A DNA stretch of 64,000 nucleotides from Paragemmobacter amnigenus. GTDB lineage: Bacteria; Pseudomonadota; Alphaproteobacteria; Rhodobacterales; Rhodobacteraceae. The notes beneath the pieces are model-generated. The model did no database searches. It was not told the DNA's origin and was given only the letters and a program-made list of their open reading frames with translations. Both the position numbers and the translations under genes were made by a program. Positions 49,104 to 58,823 of this stretch are shown here, one piece after another. The stretch lies in assembly GCF_009908265.2 (NCBI RefSeq), contig NZ_JAAATX020000007.1, positions 186,001 to 250,000 of the forward strand, in the 5' to 3' direction. Numbering within the stretch: position 1 is the first letter of the stretch; each line of letters starts with the position of its first letter.

Positions 49104-49304
49104 ATGACCAAGACCCGTGCCGCCCTCCTTGCCGCCACGCTGGGCCTGACGGCCCTGCCCGCCCTTGCCGGCGGCTATGCCGAACCGGTGATGGAGCCCG
49201 TGATGGAACCCGCCGTGGTGGAGCAGAACACATCGAGCTCGGCCGGCGGGATCGTCGTGCCGCTGCTGCTGCTTCTGGTGATCGCGGCGGCGGTGTCGAA
49301 CTAG
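49104..49304 (+). CDS. Small secreted/membrane protein with MEPV repeats
   Basis: A 66-residue protein with a signal peptide (MTKTRAALLAATLGLTALPALA), a short repeat (AEPVMEPVMEPAVVEQ), a Ser/Gly turn and a C-terminal hydrophobic helix (GIVVPLLLLLVIAAAVSN). After processing it would be a 40-residue peptide anchored by its end, or a small lipid-associated peptide. I recall similar short proteins in related bacteria, but know no function. ATG 49104 has a GGAGTGATG upstream region. Its TAG stop shares the tetranucleotide CTAG with the stop of the convergent aminotransferase gene. Confidence 0.65.
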   Translation: MTKTRAALLAATLGLTALPALAGGYAEPVMEPVMEPAVVEQNTSSSAGGIVVPLLLLLVIAAAVSN

Positions 49305-50608
49305 ACCCCGGCCCGCAGGATACGGTCGAGACGGTCGAGGAAGAAATCGACATTCTCGGCCGAAAAGACCAGCGGAGGGCGGATCTTCAGCACATGCCCC
49401 TTGGGGCCGGTGGCGGATATGAGGATCCGCTCCTCGCGCAGGCGGTTGACCAGACGCGCGGCGCGGTCGCGGTCGGGTTGCCCACCGGTGACGATGTCGA
49501 GCCCGAGGAAAAGACCGGCCGAGCGGATGTCGCCAAGCGCATCGTGGCACGCGGCAAGCCCTTCCAGACCGTCATGGAACAGCCGCCCCGTGCGGGCGGC
49601 GTTCTGCATGAGCCCTTCATCCTCGATCACGCCCAGCACGGCATTGGCCGTGGCGGCGGCCACGGCATTGCCGCCGAAGGTGTTGAAATAGCGCGCCTTT
49701 GCGCCGAATTCCGCCACGACGTCGGGGCGCAGGACAAGGCCCGCGACGGGATAGCCGTTGCCCATCGGCTTGCCCAGGCTGACCATGTCGGGGATCACGC
49801 CGTGGCGCTGGAATCCCCACATGGCGGCCCCCGTGCGGCCAAAGCCGGGCTGCACCTCGTCGGCGATGAACAGCCCGCCCGCGCGGCGGATGGCGGCGGC
49901 GGCGGGGGCGAGGAAGCCCGCAGGATCGGCAAAGACCCCGTCCGAGGAAAAGATCGTGTCGACGATCAGGACGGCAGGGCGGATGCCGTGGGCGGTCATG
50001 TCGGCAATGGCGGCCTCGACATTGGCGGTGAAGGTGGCGGCGGGATCGCCCTGCCGCGCATCGGGGGCGGGGATGATGCGGATATGGTCGCCTCCCGCCA
50101 CGGCGGGGCCGAGCGAGGGCGAGAATTCCGCCACCGACGCCGTGACGCCGTGATAGGCGTTCTCCGTCACGATGATCCCCGTCCCGCCCGTGGCCGCGCG
50201 GGCAAGGCGGAGGGCCAGATCATTCGCCTCGGACCCTGTGCAGGTGAACATGACATGGCCCAGTTCCGGCGGGAAATGCGCGAGCAGCCGTTCGGCATAG
50301 TCCAGCACGCCGTCATGCAGATAGCGCGTATGGCTGGCCAGACGCGCGGCCTGATCGGCCATGGCCGCCACCACGCGCGGGTGGCAATGCCCGACCGAGG
50401 CCACGTTGTTGTAGGTGTCCAGATAGGCGTTGCCCTCGGGGTCATAGAGCCAGACGCCCTGCCCGCGCACCAGATGGACGGGGGTTTCGTAGAACAGCCG
50501 GTAGGCGGGGCCGAGCAGGCGCTGGCGGCGGGTCACCATCGCCTCTTCCCGCGGGGAGAGGTGGCCCTGACCGGGGACGAAGGCATTGGGCATGGTGTCG
50601 CGCGACAT
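49301..50608 (-). CDS. Class III PLP enzyme, probable phospho-lyase (AGXT2L-like)
   Basis: A 435-residue class III fold-type I PLP protein. Visible features are FYETPVHLVRGQGVWLYDPEGN, NVASVGHCHPRVV, CTGSEANDLALRLAR, FIADEVQPGFGRTG (Asp to the PLP nitrogen) and the Schiff-base Lys in VSLGKPMGNGYP. Class III enzymes include aminotransferases and the ammonia- and phosphate-eliminating lyases acting on phosphoethanolamine or phosphohydroxylysine. The gene directly follows a kinase-like gene (14-bp gap), the same pair of activities as in that catabolic route, so a phospho-lyase is the preferred reading. A plain aminotransferase is possible. Confidence 0.75.
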   Translation of the reverse strand: MSRDTMPNAFVPGQGHLSPREEAMVTRRQRLLGPAYRLFYETPVHLVRGQGVWLYDPEGNAYLDTYNNVASVGHCHPRVVAAMADQAARLASHTRYLHDGVLDYAERLLAHFPPELGHVMFTCTGSEANDLALRLARAATGGTGIIVTENAYHGVTASVAEFSPSLGPAVAGGDHIRIIPAPDARQGDPAATFTANVEAAIADMTAHGIRPAVLIVDTIFSSDGVFADPAGFLAPAAAAIRRAGGLFIADEVQPGFGRTGAAMWGFQRHGVIPDMVSLGKPMGNGYPVAGLVLRPDVVAEFGAKARYFNTFGGNAVAAATANAVLGVIEDEGLMQNAARTGRLFHDGLEGLAACHDALGDIRSAGLFLGLDIVTGGQPDRDRAARLVNRLREERILISATGPKGHVLKIRPPLVFSAENVDFFLDRLDRILRAGV

Positions 50609-50622
50609 GGGCAGGTGTTCCT

Positions 50623-51648
50623 TCAGGGGCAGGCGGCGGCAAGGGCGGTGGTGACGGCGGCGCGGTCGAGACGGGCAAAGGCCGCAAGCCCTGCGCGGGC
50701 CGAGGGAAGGTTGCGCAGGATATAGGCGGCGTTTTCCGGATAGCGGGCGGCGCGGAAGGCGGTGATCGTCACCGTCGTGACCATCCGCGCGGCGACGAGG
50801 TCGAAGAGCAGGTCACGCTCGGCCCCCGTCAGCGGGTCGGTGGCGTGCCATGCGGCGGCAAAGTCGCACAGGCTGTCGAGCGCGGCGTCGGGGTCGATCC
50901 GGTAAGAGGCCGCGATGGCAAGGTCACAGACCAGCGGCGTGCGGACCATGTCGCCGAAATCGAGGATTCCCGTGACGCGGTCGGGATCGGCGGGATCGCC
51001 AAGGACATTGTGCGGGTTCAGGTCGCCATGCACGATCTGCCAGCGCAGGGCGGGCAGCGCGGGGGCGACACGGGCGTCGAAGCGGTCGAGCGCGGCGGTG
51101 GCCAGCGCGCGCAGGTCGGGGTCGGCCACATGCGGCAGGAGGGGGCGCAGGCGCGCGGCGTGGCGGATGTCCCATTGCAGCACATGGTCCGCCGCCGGAT
51201 CGGACAGCCCGCGCAGCGCCCGCGCCAGACGCGCCCCCAGCCTGGCCAGCGCCCTGCCCTGCGCGCGGCCCTGCAGCAGGCCCGCCAGCGGCGCGCCGTC
51301 CAGCCATGTGATGACGCGCATCAGATGGCCTTCGGGCAGGTCCACATCATCCGCCCCCGTCCGCGTGGCGATGACGCGCGGGATGGGCAGCGTCGCATCC
51401 GCCGCCGCCGCATGGCGCAGCGCGCGGTTCTGGAAGCGCGTCAGCGCGCGGGGTTCGGCGGCATTGGCGATCTTGACCGTAAAGCGCCCCTGCGCCGCAT
51501 CGAGACGGAGGTTCTGGTCCCGCTCCGAGGTCAGCGGGGCCAGCGTGCCGGACAGGCCCCAATGCGCCGCCAGAAGTTCTGCCACGCGGTCGGGGGACAG
51601 CGCGGGGGGCGGGCTGTCCAGAAGCGGGCCGAGGTCTGTGCTGGTCAT
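50623..51648 (-). CDS. APH-family phosphotransferase (hydroxylysine-kinase-like)
   Basis: A 341-residue kinase of the aminoglycoside/choline phosphotransferase fold. The N-lobe shows LTSERDQNLRLDA and the ATP-binding Lys in FTVKIANA. The hinge is LMRVITWLDG. The catalytic loop is IVHGDLNPHNVLGD and the metal-binding Asp is in GILDFGDMVRTPL. AGPHD1-type hydroxylysine kinases share the opening DQNL/LKI pattern. It lies just upstream of a class III PLP enzyme on the same strand and the two should work in sequence: phosphorylation, then elimination of phosphate and ammonia. Ethanolamine or another amino alcohol is an alternative substrate. Confidence 0.8.
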   Translation of the reverse strand: MTSTDLGPLLDSPPPALSPDRVAELLAAHWGLSGTLAPLTSERDQNLRLDAAQGRFTVKIANAAEPRALTRFQNRALRHAAAADATLPIPRVIATRTGADDVDLPEGHLMRVITWLDGAPLAGLLQGRAQGRALARLGARLARALRGLSDPAADHVLQWDIRHAARLRPLLPHVADPDLRALATAALDRFDARVAPALPALRWQIVHGDLNPHNVLGDPADPDRVTGILDFGDMVRTPLVCDLAIAASYRIDPDAALDSLCDFAAAWHATDPLTGAERDLLFDLVAARMVTTVTITAFRAARYPENAAYILRNLPSARAGLAAFARLDRAAVTTALAAACP

Positions 51649-51712
51649 GCGGGGCCGTCCTGTTGCTGGCGGCCAGTTTCAGCAGGGATTTGCGGCAAAG
51701 GAAAGGGGGAGA

Positions 51713-51788
51713 TGGTGGGTGGTGAGGGACTCGAACCCCCGACATTCTCGGTGTAAGCGAGACGCTCTACCAACTGAGCTAACCACCC
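51713..51788 (-). tRNA. tRNA-Val (anticodon TAC)
   Basis: A 76-base gene with encoded CCA on the minus strand. The acceptor stem is GGGTGGT/ACCACCC, the anticodon loop CTTACAC gives TAC (valine GTA/GTG), and the T-arm is GGTTCGAGTCC. It is separated from the other tRNA-Val by a terminator hairpin. Confidence 0.97.
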
Positions 51789-51856
51789 GACGGGGCGGGG
51801 TTTATCCCAAGGGGCGGGCGGGCGGCAAGTACAAAGCGGCGCGGGCCGGAAAGACA

Positions 51857-51883
51857 AAAGGCGCTGTCTGCGACAGCGCCTTT
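51857..51883 (-). terminator. Intrinsic terminator after tRNA-Val (CAC)
   Basis: A 12-bp perfect stem (AAAGGCGCTGTC/GACAGCGCCTTT) with a 3-base loop. Read on the minus strand it ends in TTTT just beyond the stem. It starts 9 bp after the 3' end of tRNA-Val (CAC), so each tRNA-Val gene is probably transcribed separately. Confidence 0.85.
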
Positions 51884-51892
51884 GCCTGATGA

Positions 51893-51967
51893 TGGTGGGC
51901 GATAACGGATTTGAACCGCTGACATCTTCGATGTGAACGAAGCGCTCTACCGCTGAGCTAATCGCCC
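51893..51967 (-). tRNA. tRNA-Val (anticodon CAC)
   Basis: A 75-base gene with encoded CCA on the minus strand. The acceptor stem is GGGCGAT/ATCGCCC, the anticodon loop TTCACAT gives CAC (valine GTG), and the T-arm is GGTTCAAATCC. It lies between the HU-like gene and its own terminator. Confidence 0.96.
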
Positions 51968-51980
51968 GATGGCGCGGTGT

Positions 51981-52424
51981 TTAGTCGTCTTCGCCGACCT
52001 CTGCAAGGGCCTCTTTCGGACCTTTGGGCGCATTTTTGGCCCCTGCCCCGCGCAGGCGGACCGTGGTCTGCGAGGCGGCCCCCTCGCCCGTCTGCTTGGT
52101 CACGCGGGCGCGGCCGAAGGGGGGAAGGTTCAGCGTTTCGCCCTTTTGCAGCGCGGCGCCGAGCGTGGCGAGCGTTGCCTCGACAATGTCCTTGACCGCG
52201 CCCTTCTTCTTGCCGTCCAGCGCCTCGACCACGCGGGCGATGAGTTCCTTTTTCTTGAGCTGGATCACCGGCGCTTTCGCCGCCGTGCGCGGGCTTTCCC
52301 CGCTGGCGGGGGCGGCGTCGGCGGGGGCTTCGGTCACGGGGGCCGTCACCTTGGCGGCCGAGATGCGCGGTTTGGCGGCGGTGGATTTCTTGGTCGCGGA
52401 TTTCTTGGCGGAACTGGAAGCCAT
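51981..52424 (-). CDS. HU-family DNA-binding protein with histone-like tail
   Basis: A 147-residue nucleoid protein. Residues 1-55 form a Lys/Ala/Pro/Ser-rich tail (SSAKKSATKKSTAAKPRISA) similar to histone H1-type tails. Residues about 55-135 form the HU fold: LKKKELIARVVEALDGKKKG, IVEATLATLGAALQKGETLNLPPFGRARV and RLRGAGAKNAP, where the beta-arm contacts DNA. Classic HU is about 90 residues, so the tail is an extension. It lies just downstream of lon on the same strand, as hupB does in many proteobacteria, with two hairpins between them. Confidence 0.88.
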   Translation of the reverse strand: MASSSAKKSATKKSTAAKPRISAAKVTAPVTEAPADAAPASGESPRTAAKAPVIQLKKKELIARVVEALDGKKKGAVKDIVEATLATLGAALQKGETLNLPPFGRARVTKQTGEGAASQTTVRLRGAGAKNAPKGPKEALAEVGEDD

Positions 52425-52545
52425 GACAAAACTGCCCTGTTGGTGGGTGCGGCGGGATGCCGATGGGGAAAGATTATCCGCCTTGTGGAAACAATGCCAC
52501 CCGAAGGGATGGGTTTGCCGCAACTTTCGCACAAGACAAAGGGGA

Positions 52546-52616
52546 CGGGCCTTGCGGCCCGCCCCCCTGCATCTTCCGGTCTGTGCGCGGCGCGGGACGG
52601 GCGTTGTGGCCCGTCC
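52546..52616 (-). terminator. Two GC hairpins after lon
   Basis: GGACGGGC/GCCCGTCC with a 6-base loop (52595-52616) begins 6 bp after the lon stop. CGGGCC/GGCCCG with a 4-base loop (52546-52561) follows, and on the minus strand it is succeeded by a pyrimidine-rich TCCCCTTTGTC. They probably end or weaken lon transcription before the HU gene. Confidence 0.55.
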
Positions 52617-52622
52617 TGCCGG

Positions 52623-55034
52623 TCAGTGCGCCACCTGCGTGGGGGCGGCATCCGCCGCAGCCTTGGCCGCAGCGGCGGCAGCCTCTTCCGCGGCCTCGTC
52701 CCATTCCACGGGTTCGGGCTTGCGGACCAGCGCGTGGGCCAGAACCTCGCGCACGTGGCTGACGGGGATGATGGTCAGCCCGTTGCGCACGTTTTCCGGA
52801 ATCTCCGGCAGGTCCTTGGCGTTCTCCTCGGGGATCAGCACGGTCTTGATGCCCCCGCGCAGGGCGGCGAGCAGTTTCTCCTTCAGACCGCCGATGGCCA
52901 GCGCATTGCCGCGCAGCGTCACCTCGCCCGTCATGGCGATGTCCTTGCGGACGGGGATGCCCGTCAGGACCGACACGATGGAGGTGACCATGGCCAGACC
53001 CGCCGAGGGGCCGTCCTTGGGCGTGGCGCCTTCGGGGACGTGGACGTGGATGTCGATGGTTTCGAATTTAGGCGGTTTCACCCCGAGTTCCGGGCTGATG
53101 GAGCGGACATAGGACGCCGCCGCCTCGATCGATTCCTTCATCACGTCGCCGAGCTTGCCGGTCGTCTTCATCCGCCCCTTGCCGGGGAGTTTGAGAGCCT
53201 CGATCGACAGCAGGTCGCCGCCGACGCTGGTCCATGCCAGACCCGTGACGACGCCCACCTGATCTTCCTTCTCGGCCAGACCATAGCGGAAGCGTTTGAC
53301 GCCAAGGTAGTCTTCCAGCTTGGCGGGCGTCACCTCGACCGTCTTTTCCTTTTTCTTCACGATCTCGGTCACCGCCTTGCGGGCCAGCTTCGCGATTTCG
53401 CGTTCAAGGTTCCGCACGCCCGCCTCGCGGGTATAGGTGCGGATGACGTCGGTCAGGGCTTCGTCCGTCATGCGGAATTCGCCCTTGCGCAGGCCGTGCC
53501 CTTCGATCTGCTTGGGGATCAGGTGCTGCTTGGCGATCTCGCGCTTCTCGTCCTCGGTATAGCCCGCCAGCGAAATGATCTCCATCCGGTCCAGCAGGGG
53601 GCCGGGCATGTTGTAGGAGTTCGCGGTGGTGATGAACATCACGTTGGACAGGTCGTATTCCACTTCCAGATAGTGGTCCACGAAGGTCGCGTTCTGTTCG
53701 GGGTCCAGCACCTCGAGCATCGCGCTTGCCGGATCGCCGCGGAAGTCCTGACCCATCTTGTCGATCTCGTCGAGCAGGATGAGGGGGTTGGTCGTCTTGG
53801 CCTTTTTCAGCGCCTGGATGATCTTGCCGGGCATGGAGCCGATATAGGTGCGCCGGTGGCCGCGGATTTCGGATTCGTCCCGCACCCCGCCAAGCGAGAT
53901 GCGGATGAATTCGCGCCCCGTGGCCTTGGCGACGGACCGGCCGAGCGAGGTCTTGCCGACGCCGGGGGGGCCGACGAGGCAGAGGATCGGGCCCTTGAGC
54001 TTCGCCGACCGCGCCTGCACGGCAAGATATTCGACGATGCGTTCCTTGACCTTTTCCAGACCGTAATGGTCCTTGTCCAAGACTTCCTGCGACTTGTGCA
54101 GGTCCTTCTTGACCTTGGACTTCACGCCCCACGGCACGCCCAGCAGCCAGTCGAGGTAGTTCCTCACCACCGTCGCCTCGGCAGACATGGGCGACATGGA
54201 TTTCAGCTTCTTCAGCTCGGCCTCGGCCTTTTCGCGGGCCTCTTTCGAGAAGGCGGTCTTCTTGATGCGCTCTTCGAGTTCGGCAATCTCGTTCTGGCCG
54301 TCCTCGCCATCGCCCAGCTCGCGCTGGATCGCCTTCATCTGTTCGTTCAGGTAATATTCCCGCTGCGTCTTCTCCATCTGGGTCTTGACGCGGGACTTGA
54401 TCTTTTTTTCCACCTGCAGGACGGACATCTCGCCCTGCATCTGGCCATAGACCTTTTCCAGACGCTCGGCCACGTCGAGGGTTTCCAGAAGCTCCTGCTT
54501 CTGGCCCACGTCGATGCCCAGATGGCCCGCGACGAGGTCGGCCAGACGGGCCGGTTCGCGGGTTTCGGCCACGGCGGCCAGCGCCTCTTCGGGGATGTTC
54601 TTCTTGATCTTGGCGTAGCGTTCGAATTCCTCGGCCACGGCGCGGATCAGGGCATCGACCGATGCCTTGTCGCCGGGGGTTTCCGAGAGGGACGCGACGC
54701 GGGCCTCGAAGAAGCGGTCATTGGGCAGGAAGTCGGTGATTTTCACCCGGCTCTTGCCCTCGACCAGCACCTTCACCGTGCCGTCGGGAAGTTTGAGGAG
54801 TTGCAGCACATTGGCCAGCACGCCCACGCGGTAGATCGCATCGGTGCCGGGATCGTCGACGGAAGGGTCGATCTGCGAGGACAGCAGGATCTGCTTGTCA
54901 TCGGTCATCACCTCTTCCAATGCGCGCACCGACTTTTCGCGCCCGACGAAGAGCGGAACGATCATGTGCGGGAAGACCACGATATCGCGGAGCGGCAGCA
55001 CCGGATAGCTGGGGGAAAGGGAATCGCTCATCAT
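52623..55034 (-). CDS. lon: ATP-dependent protease Lon
   Basis: An 803-residue cytosolic quality-control protease. The N-terminal LON substrate domain starts with [23 protein letters not shown]. The AAA+ module has Walker [16 protein letters not shown] near residue 356 and Walker [12 protein letters not shown]. The C-terminal peptidase has the Ser-Lys dyad in [13 protein letters not shown] (Ser near 676) and [14 protein letters not shown] (Lys near 717). The last 25 residues are Ala/Glu-rich. Two ATG codons (55034, 55031) can start it; an AAGGAAAT site precedes them. Length is normal. The downstream HU gene matches the usual lon-hup order. Confidence 0.97.
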   Translation of the reverse strand: MMSDSLSPSYPVLPLRDIVVFPHMIVPLFVGREKSVRALEEVMTDDKQILLSSQIDPSVDDPGTDAIYRVGVLANVLQLLKLPDGTVKVLVEGKSRVKITDFLPNDRFFEARVASLSETPGDKASVDALIRAVAEEFERYAKIKKNIPEEALAAVAETREPARLADLVAGHLGIDVGQKQELLETLDVAERLEKVYGQMQGEMSVLQVEKKIKSRVKTQMEKTQREYYLNEQMKAIQRELGDGEDGQNEIAELEERIKKTAFSKEAREKAEAELKKLKSMSPMSAEATVVRNYLDWLLGVPWGVKSKVKKDLHKSQEVLDKDHYGLEKVKERIVEYLAVQARSAKLKGPILCLVGPPGVGKTSLGRSVAKATGREFIRISLGGVRDESEIRGHRRTYIGSMPGKIIQALKKAKTTNPLILLDEIDKMGQDFRGDPASAMLEVLDPEQNATFVDHYLEVEYDLSNVMFITTANSYNMPGPLLDRMEIISLAGYTEDEKREIAKQHLIPKQIEGHGLRKGEFRMTDEALTDVIRTYTREAGVRNLEREIAKLARKAVTEIVKKKEKTVEVTPAKLEDYLGVKRFRYGLAEKEDQVGVVTGLAWTSVGGDLLSIEALKLPGKGRMKTTGKLGDVMKESIEAAASYVRSISPELGVKPPKFETIDIHVHVPEGATPKDGPSAGLAMVTSIVSVLTGIPVRKDIAMTGEVTLRGNALAIGGLKEKLLAALRGGIKTVLIPEENAKDLPEIPENVRNGLTIIPVSHVREVLAHALVRKPEPVEWDEAAEEAAAAAAKAAADAAPTQVAH

Positions 55035-55265
55035 ATTTCCTTGTCTGGCAGGAAGGCTCTGGTCCCGACTGGCGGCAACGCCCGGCCTTCCCCTGTTCGG
55101 CTTCCATATCTGGTGGTCGGGCAGGTCTGAGTCAACCAGCCGTCACCTACACTTGCGCCCATCTTGCGCCTGTGGCGCGGCGGGGGCAAGCGGGCTTTGG
55201 TCTGGTGGGCGGGTGGACCTTTCGCCGTGGCGAAGGGGGTTTTCCAAAGTGGGGCGGCCGCAGGA

Positions 55266-56396
55266 TCAGAGCGGGTCGATGTCGCCCTCGGCCCGTTTCG
55301 CGTGGAAATCCGCCACGAACCCCGCCAGCCGCCCGCCCGCGATGGCATCGCGCAGGCCCTGCATCAGCTCTTGGTAGTAATGCAGGTTGTGCCATGTCAG
55401 CAGCATGGAGGCGATGATTTCCTGCGCGCGGTTGACGTGGTGCAGATAGGCGCGGGAATAGTTGCGGCAGGCGGGACAGGTGCAATCCTCGTCCAGCGGG
55501 CGGGGGTCGTCCTGATGGCGGGCGTTCTTGATGTTGATCTGCCCGCGCCGCGTCCATGCCTGCCCCGTGCGGCCCGAACGTGACGGCAGGACGCAATCCA
55601 TCATGTCGATCCCGCGTTCCACCGCACCCACGATGTCATCGGGCTTGCCCACGCCCATCAGATAGCGGGGGCGATCCTCGGGCAGGAAGCCGGGGGCATA
55701 GTCGAGGACGGAGAACATCGCCTCCTGCCCCTCGCCCACGGCAAGGCCGCCGACGGCGTACCCATCGAAACCGATGGACTTGAGCGCCTCGGCCGATTCC
55801 TCGCGCAGATCGCGCGTGACGCCGCCCTGCATGATACCGAAGAGCGCGTGGCCCGGACGGTCGCCGAATGCATCGCGCGACCGCTGCGCCCACCGCATGG
55901 ACAGGCGCATGGACTTTGCCACCTCCTCCTCGGTCGCGGGAAGGGCGGGGCATTCGTCGAAGCACATGACGATGTCGGAGCCGAGAAGCTTCTGGATCTC
56001 CATGCTGCGCTCGGGGGTCAGCATGTGTTTCGACCCGTCGATATGGGACGAGAAGCGCACCCCTTCCTCGGTCAGTTTCCGCAAGGAGGCCAGCGACATG
56101 ACCTGAAACCCGCCGCTGTCGGTCAGGATGGGGCGGTCCCAGTTCATGAATTTGTGCAACCCGCCCAGGCGGGCGATGCGTTCCGCCGTGGGGCGCAGCA
56201 TCAGGTGATAGGTATTGCCCAGAAGGATATCCGCCCCCGTGGCGCGGACGCTGTCGGGCATCATCGCCTTGACCGTGGCCGCCGTGCCCACGGGCATGAA
56301 GGCGGGCGTGCGGATCTCGCCCCGCGTGGTCTGGATGACGCCCGTGCGCGCCTTGCCGTCGGTGGCATGGACGGTGAAGCCGAAACCCTGCGCCAT
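55266..56396 (-). CDS. tgt: tRNA-guanine transglycosylase (queuine tRNA-ribosyltransferase)
   Basis: A 376-residue enzyme exchanging guanine 34 of His, Asp, Asn and Tyr tRNAs for preQ1. Diagnostic segments are [29 protein letters not shown] and [14 protein letters not shown], with the catalytic Asp residues in the last of these and in [15 protein letters not shown]. The zinc site is [18 protein letters not shown]. Length is typical. It lies 231 bp from lon and 83 bp from the nuclease gene, all leftward. queA in this window acts later in the same queuosine pathway; the two tRNA-Asp genes here are substrates of the modification. Confidence 0.96.
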   Translation of the reverse strand: MAQGFGFTVHATDGKARTGVIQTTRGEIRTPAFMPVGTAATVKAMMPDSVRATGADILLGNTYHLMLRPTAERIARLGGLHKFMNWDRPILTDSGGFQVMSLASLRKLTEEGVRFSSHIDGSKHMLTPERSMEIQKLLGSDIVMCFDECPALPATEEEVAKSMRLSMRWAQRSRDAFGDRPGHALFGIMQGGVTRDLREESAEALKSIGFDGYAVGGLAVGEGQEAMFSVLDYAPGFLPEDRPRYLMGVGKPDDIVGAVERGIDMMDCVLPSRSGRTGQAWTRRGQINIKNARHQDDPRPLDEDCTCPACRNYSRAYLHHVNRAQEIIASMLLTWHNLHYYQELMQGLRDAIAGGRLAGFVADFHAKRAEGDIDPL

Positions 56397-56479
56397 CTGT
56401 CGTGATCCTTCGTGGAAAGCGGTTCTTCCTTGCCGCGAAGGGGCGGCAGGGGCAAGCCTCTTTCCCCCTTGCGGCGGGG

Positions 56480-58111
56480 TCAGTGCCGGTGCCGCGCGGG
56501 GTGGCGCTGGGGCGGGTGGGGGTCGTCCCCGTCCAGCGCGCGGCGCAGGCGGCGGATCAGAGCGTTGCGGGTGCGTTCGTCGGGGGTGGCACGCAGCGCC
56601 TCGTTCATATCCAGCATCAGGCGCGAGACGTCGTTGTGCCAGTCGAGGCGGGCCACCTGTTCGGGCGCAAGGCGCGGGGGGGCGCTGCCCGCCTGTTTGA
56701 CATAGCCGTCGGCAGTCAGGCGGAAGCTATCGTCCAGCGCGGGGATGACGCGGGCGTCCGACGGGACCACCCCTTCAAGACGGGCGGCAAGGCCCGCCTG
56801 CGCCTCTTCCTCGCCATGGACAAGGAACAGCGCGTGGCGGATGGGCAGGCGGTCGCGGATCCATGCCACCAGTTCCGGCCCGTCCGCATGGCCGGAATAG
56901 AGGTCGATCGACCGGATGCGGGCGCGGACAGGGAATTCCTCGCCCTGTATCCGCACCTGCCGCGCGCCGTCCTGCAACAGGCGGCCCAAGGTCGCCTCGG
57001 CCTGATAGCCCACCAGCAGGAGCGTGGCCGCCTCAAGCGAAAGCCAGTTCTTCAGGTGGTGGCGGATGCGCCCCGCCTCGCACATGCCCGAGGCGGCAAG
57101 GATGATGTGAAAGCCCCGCGCATGGGCCAGCGCGCGGGACTGTTCCACGGTTTCGGTGAAATGCAGGTGGTGGGATTTCAGCCCGTCCACCAGCGCCGCG
57201 CCGTTTTCCAGTTCGCGCGCATGGCTGCGGAAGATGGCGGTGGCGCGGGTCGCCATGGGGCTGTCGACATGGACGGGGCAGAAGGGGATGTCGCCCGCCA
57301 TCATCAGCGTGGTCAGGTCCGCGATCAGTTCCTGCGCGCGTTCCACGGCGAAGGTGGGGATCATGAGCACGCCGTCGTCGCGCCATGCGGCCTTCACCTC
57401 GTCGCGCAGGGTGGCGCGGCGGTGTCCGGCGCTGGCCTCGATCCGGTCGACATCGCCATAGGTGGATTCGCAGATCACATAGTCGAAGCCGGAGGGCGCA
57501 ATAGGATCGGGTTGCAGCAGTTTTGCATCCGGCCCGATGTCGCCGGAGAAAAGCAGGCGCAGGGGCGTGTTCTCGCCCGAAAGCTCCACCTCGACCGAGG
57601 CAGAGCCCAGAAGGTGGCCCGCATTCCACAGCCGCGCGCGGACGCCCGGCAGGACGGTGAACCAGTCCTCCATCCCCTCGGGGCGGAGAAGGTCCAGCGT
57701 GCGCGCCGCATCCCGCGCGTCATAGATGGGCGAGACATCCTCGCCCCCTTTCCGCCGGTTGCGGCGGTTGAGCATCTCGACCTCGCTCTCCTGTATGTGC
57801 GCGCTGTCGGGCAGCATCACGCCGCAAAGGTCGGCGGTGCCCGCGCTGGCATGGATCGCCCCCTTGAACCCGTCGCGGACGAGACGGGGCAGAAGGCCGG
57901 AATGGTCAATATGGGCGTGGGTCAGGATGACCGCGCGCAGGGTGGCGGGGTCGAAGGGAAAGGGGCGGTAATTCAGCGCCTTTTCCGTCTTCGACCCCTG
58001 GAACATGCCGCAATCGACCAGCACAGCCCCCGCCGCCGTCTCAAGCCGGAAGCACGATCCGGTGACCGCCCGCGCCGCGCCGTGGAAGGACAGGACGGGA
58101 TCGCGTGTCAT
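56480..58111 (-). CDS. Beta-CASP metallo-beta-lactamase RNA nuclease
   Basis: A 543-residue MBL-fold protein. The core zinc motif [14 protein letters not shown] and distal ligands in [13 protein letters not shown] and [12 protein letters not shown] define the metallo-beta-lactamase part. The beta-CASP insertion shows [12 protein letters not shown] and [15 protein letters not shown], and the C-terminal RMMBL part has [14 protein letters not shown]. Such proteins are RNA-processing exonucleases or endonucleases of the CPSF-73/ArtR type. A C-terminal extension of about 100 residues ends His/Arg-rich. ATG 58109-58111 overlaps the DUF1989 stop (ATGA), coupling the two genes. Confidence 0.9.
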   Translation of the reverse strand: MTRDPVLSFHGAARAVTGSCFRLETAAGAVLVDCGMFQGSKTEKALNYRPFPFDPATLRAVILTHAHIDHSGLLPRLVRDGFKGAIHASAGTADLCGVMLPDSAHIQESEVEMLNRRNRRKGGEDVSPIYDARDAARTLDLLRPEGMEDWFTVLPGVRARLWNAGHLLGSASVEVELSGENTPLRLLFSGDIGPDAKLLQPDPIAPSGFDYVICESTYGDVDRIEASAGHRRATLRDEVKAAWRDDGVLMIPTFAVERAQELIADLTTLMMAGDIPFCPVHVDSPMATRATAIFRSHARELENGAALVDGLKSHHLHFTETVEQSRALAHARGFHIILAASGMCEAGRIRHHLKNWLSLEAATLLLVGYQAEATLGRLLQDGARQVRIQGEEFPVRARIRSIDLYSGHADGPELVAWIRDRLPIRHALFLVHGEEEAQAGLAARLEGVVPSDARVIPALDDSFRLTADGYVKQAGSAPPRLAPEQVARLDWHNDVSRLMLDMNEALRATPDERTRNALIRRLRRALDGDDPHPPQRHPARHRH

Positions 58112-58698
58112 TCCAGCACCTCGAACTCCACCTCGACAGGGCGGCAGTCGCGCCCGTTGATGGGCACCATGTCCTGCGGGCAGGCGGACATGACGACGAC
58201 GCAGTCGATCATCGCGCGCAGGATCACGAAATCGCCGGGTTTCGACAGCGGCTCGCCCCATGTGATGCGGCCATCGGGGGCGATGGGGATGTTCATCCAC
58301 AGGTTCAGGGGGCTGGGCGTCTCGGTCCGCGGAAAGCCCAGCATGGCCAGCGCGGCATGCAGGTTGTCGGTGCAGTTGTCGTGATAATCGGTGCATCCCA
58401 GCGCGCGGTAGCGGTGCACGTCGCAGGCGGCAATCACCGTGTCGTGGCGGCCGGGCGAGGTGTCCTCTTCCAGCGTCAGGATGGGGCGGCGGCGATTCGT
58501 GACCAGCGCGTCGCCCTTGGCCGGAAAGACCGACCCGATGGCCCCGTGCAGATGTTCCATCGACAGGAATTCCGTCGGATCATCGGCGTTGAAGGCCCAT
58601 GTATCCACCACCTGCGTCCCGTGCGTGTTGACGATGCGGATCGCCTGCCCTGCCCGCAGCCTGACCGCCCTGCCCCGCCGTGCCGGAACCGTCTCCAT
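58108..58698 (-). CDS. DUF1989 (urea carboxylase-associated) family protein
   Basis: A 196-residue cytosolic protein. Family marks are IRIVNTHGTQVVDTWAFNA near the N-terminus, EFLSMEHLHGAIG, RHDTVIAACDVHRYRALG, HDNCTDNLHAALA, SPLNLWMNIPI and VVVMSACPQDMVPINGRDC, including several conserved Cys and His residues that might bind metal. DUF1989 proteins are often encoded with urea carboxylase or allophanate genes, but none are here. The function is unknown. Its stop overlaps the nuclease start, and it is divergent from the MobA-like gene. Confidence 0.88.
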   Translation of the reverse strand: METVPARRGRAVRLRAGQAIRIVNTHGTQVVDTWAFNADDPTEFLSMEHLHGAIGSVFPAKGDALVTNRRRPILTLEEDTSPGRHDTVIAACDVHRYRALGCTDYHDNCTDNLHAALAMLGFPRTETPSPLNLWMNIPIAPDGRITWGEPLSKPGDFVILRAMIDCVVVMSACPQDMVPINGRDCRPVEVEFEVLE

Positions 58699-58823
58699 CC
58701 CCTGCCCTCCGTCCCTTGGTCCGATGTCAGGATGGGCAGTTGCGCGGCAAGGTGCAATCCCCGCCCGAAGGGAGGGCCGATCGCGCTTGACGCGGGGCGC
58801 GCGCGAGGGCGAAGGTCGGCGGC

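Noticed and set aside
51969-55130. A 1,053-codon open frame on the plus strand
   Set aside because: It is antisense to lon and the HU gene and crosses the tRNA-Val gene, so it is a shadow frame.
58725-58745. Possible third GGATGGGC palindrome
   Set aside because: Only one half (CAGGATGGGCA) is present; the second half and TCCTACGG end are missing.
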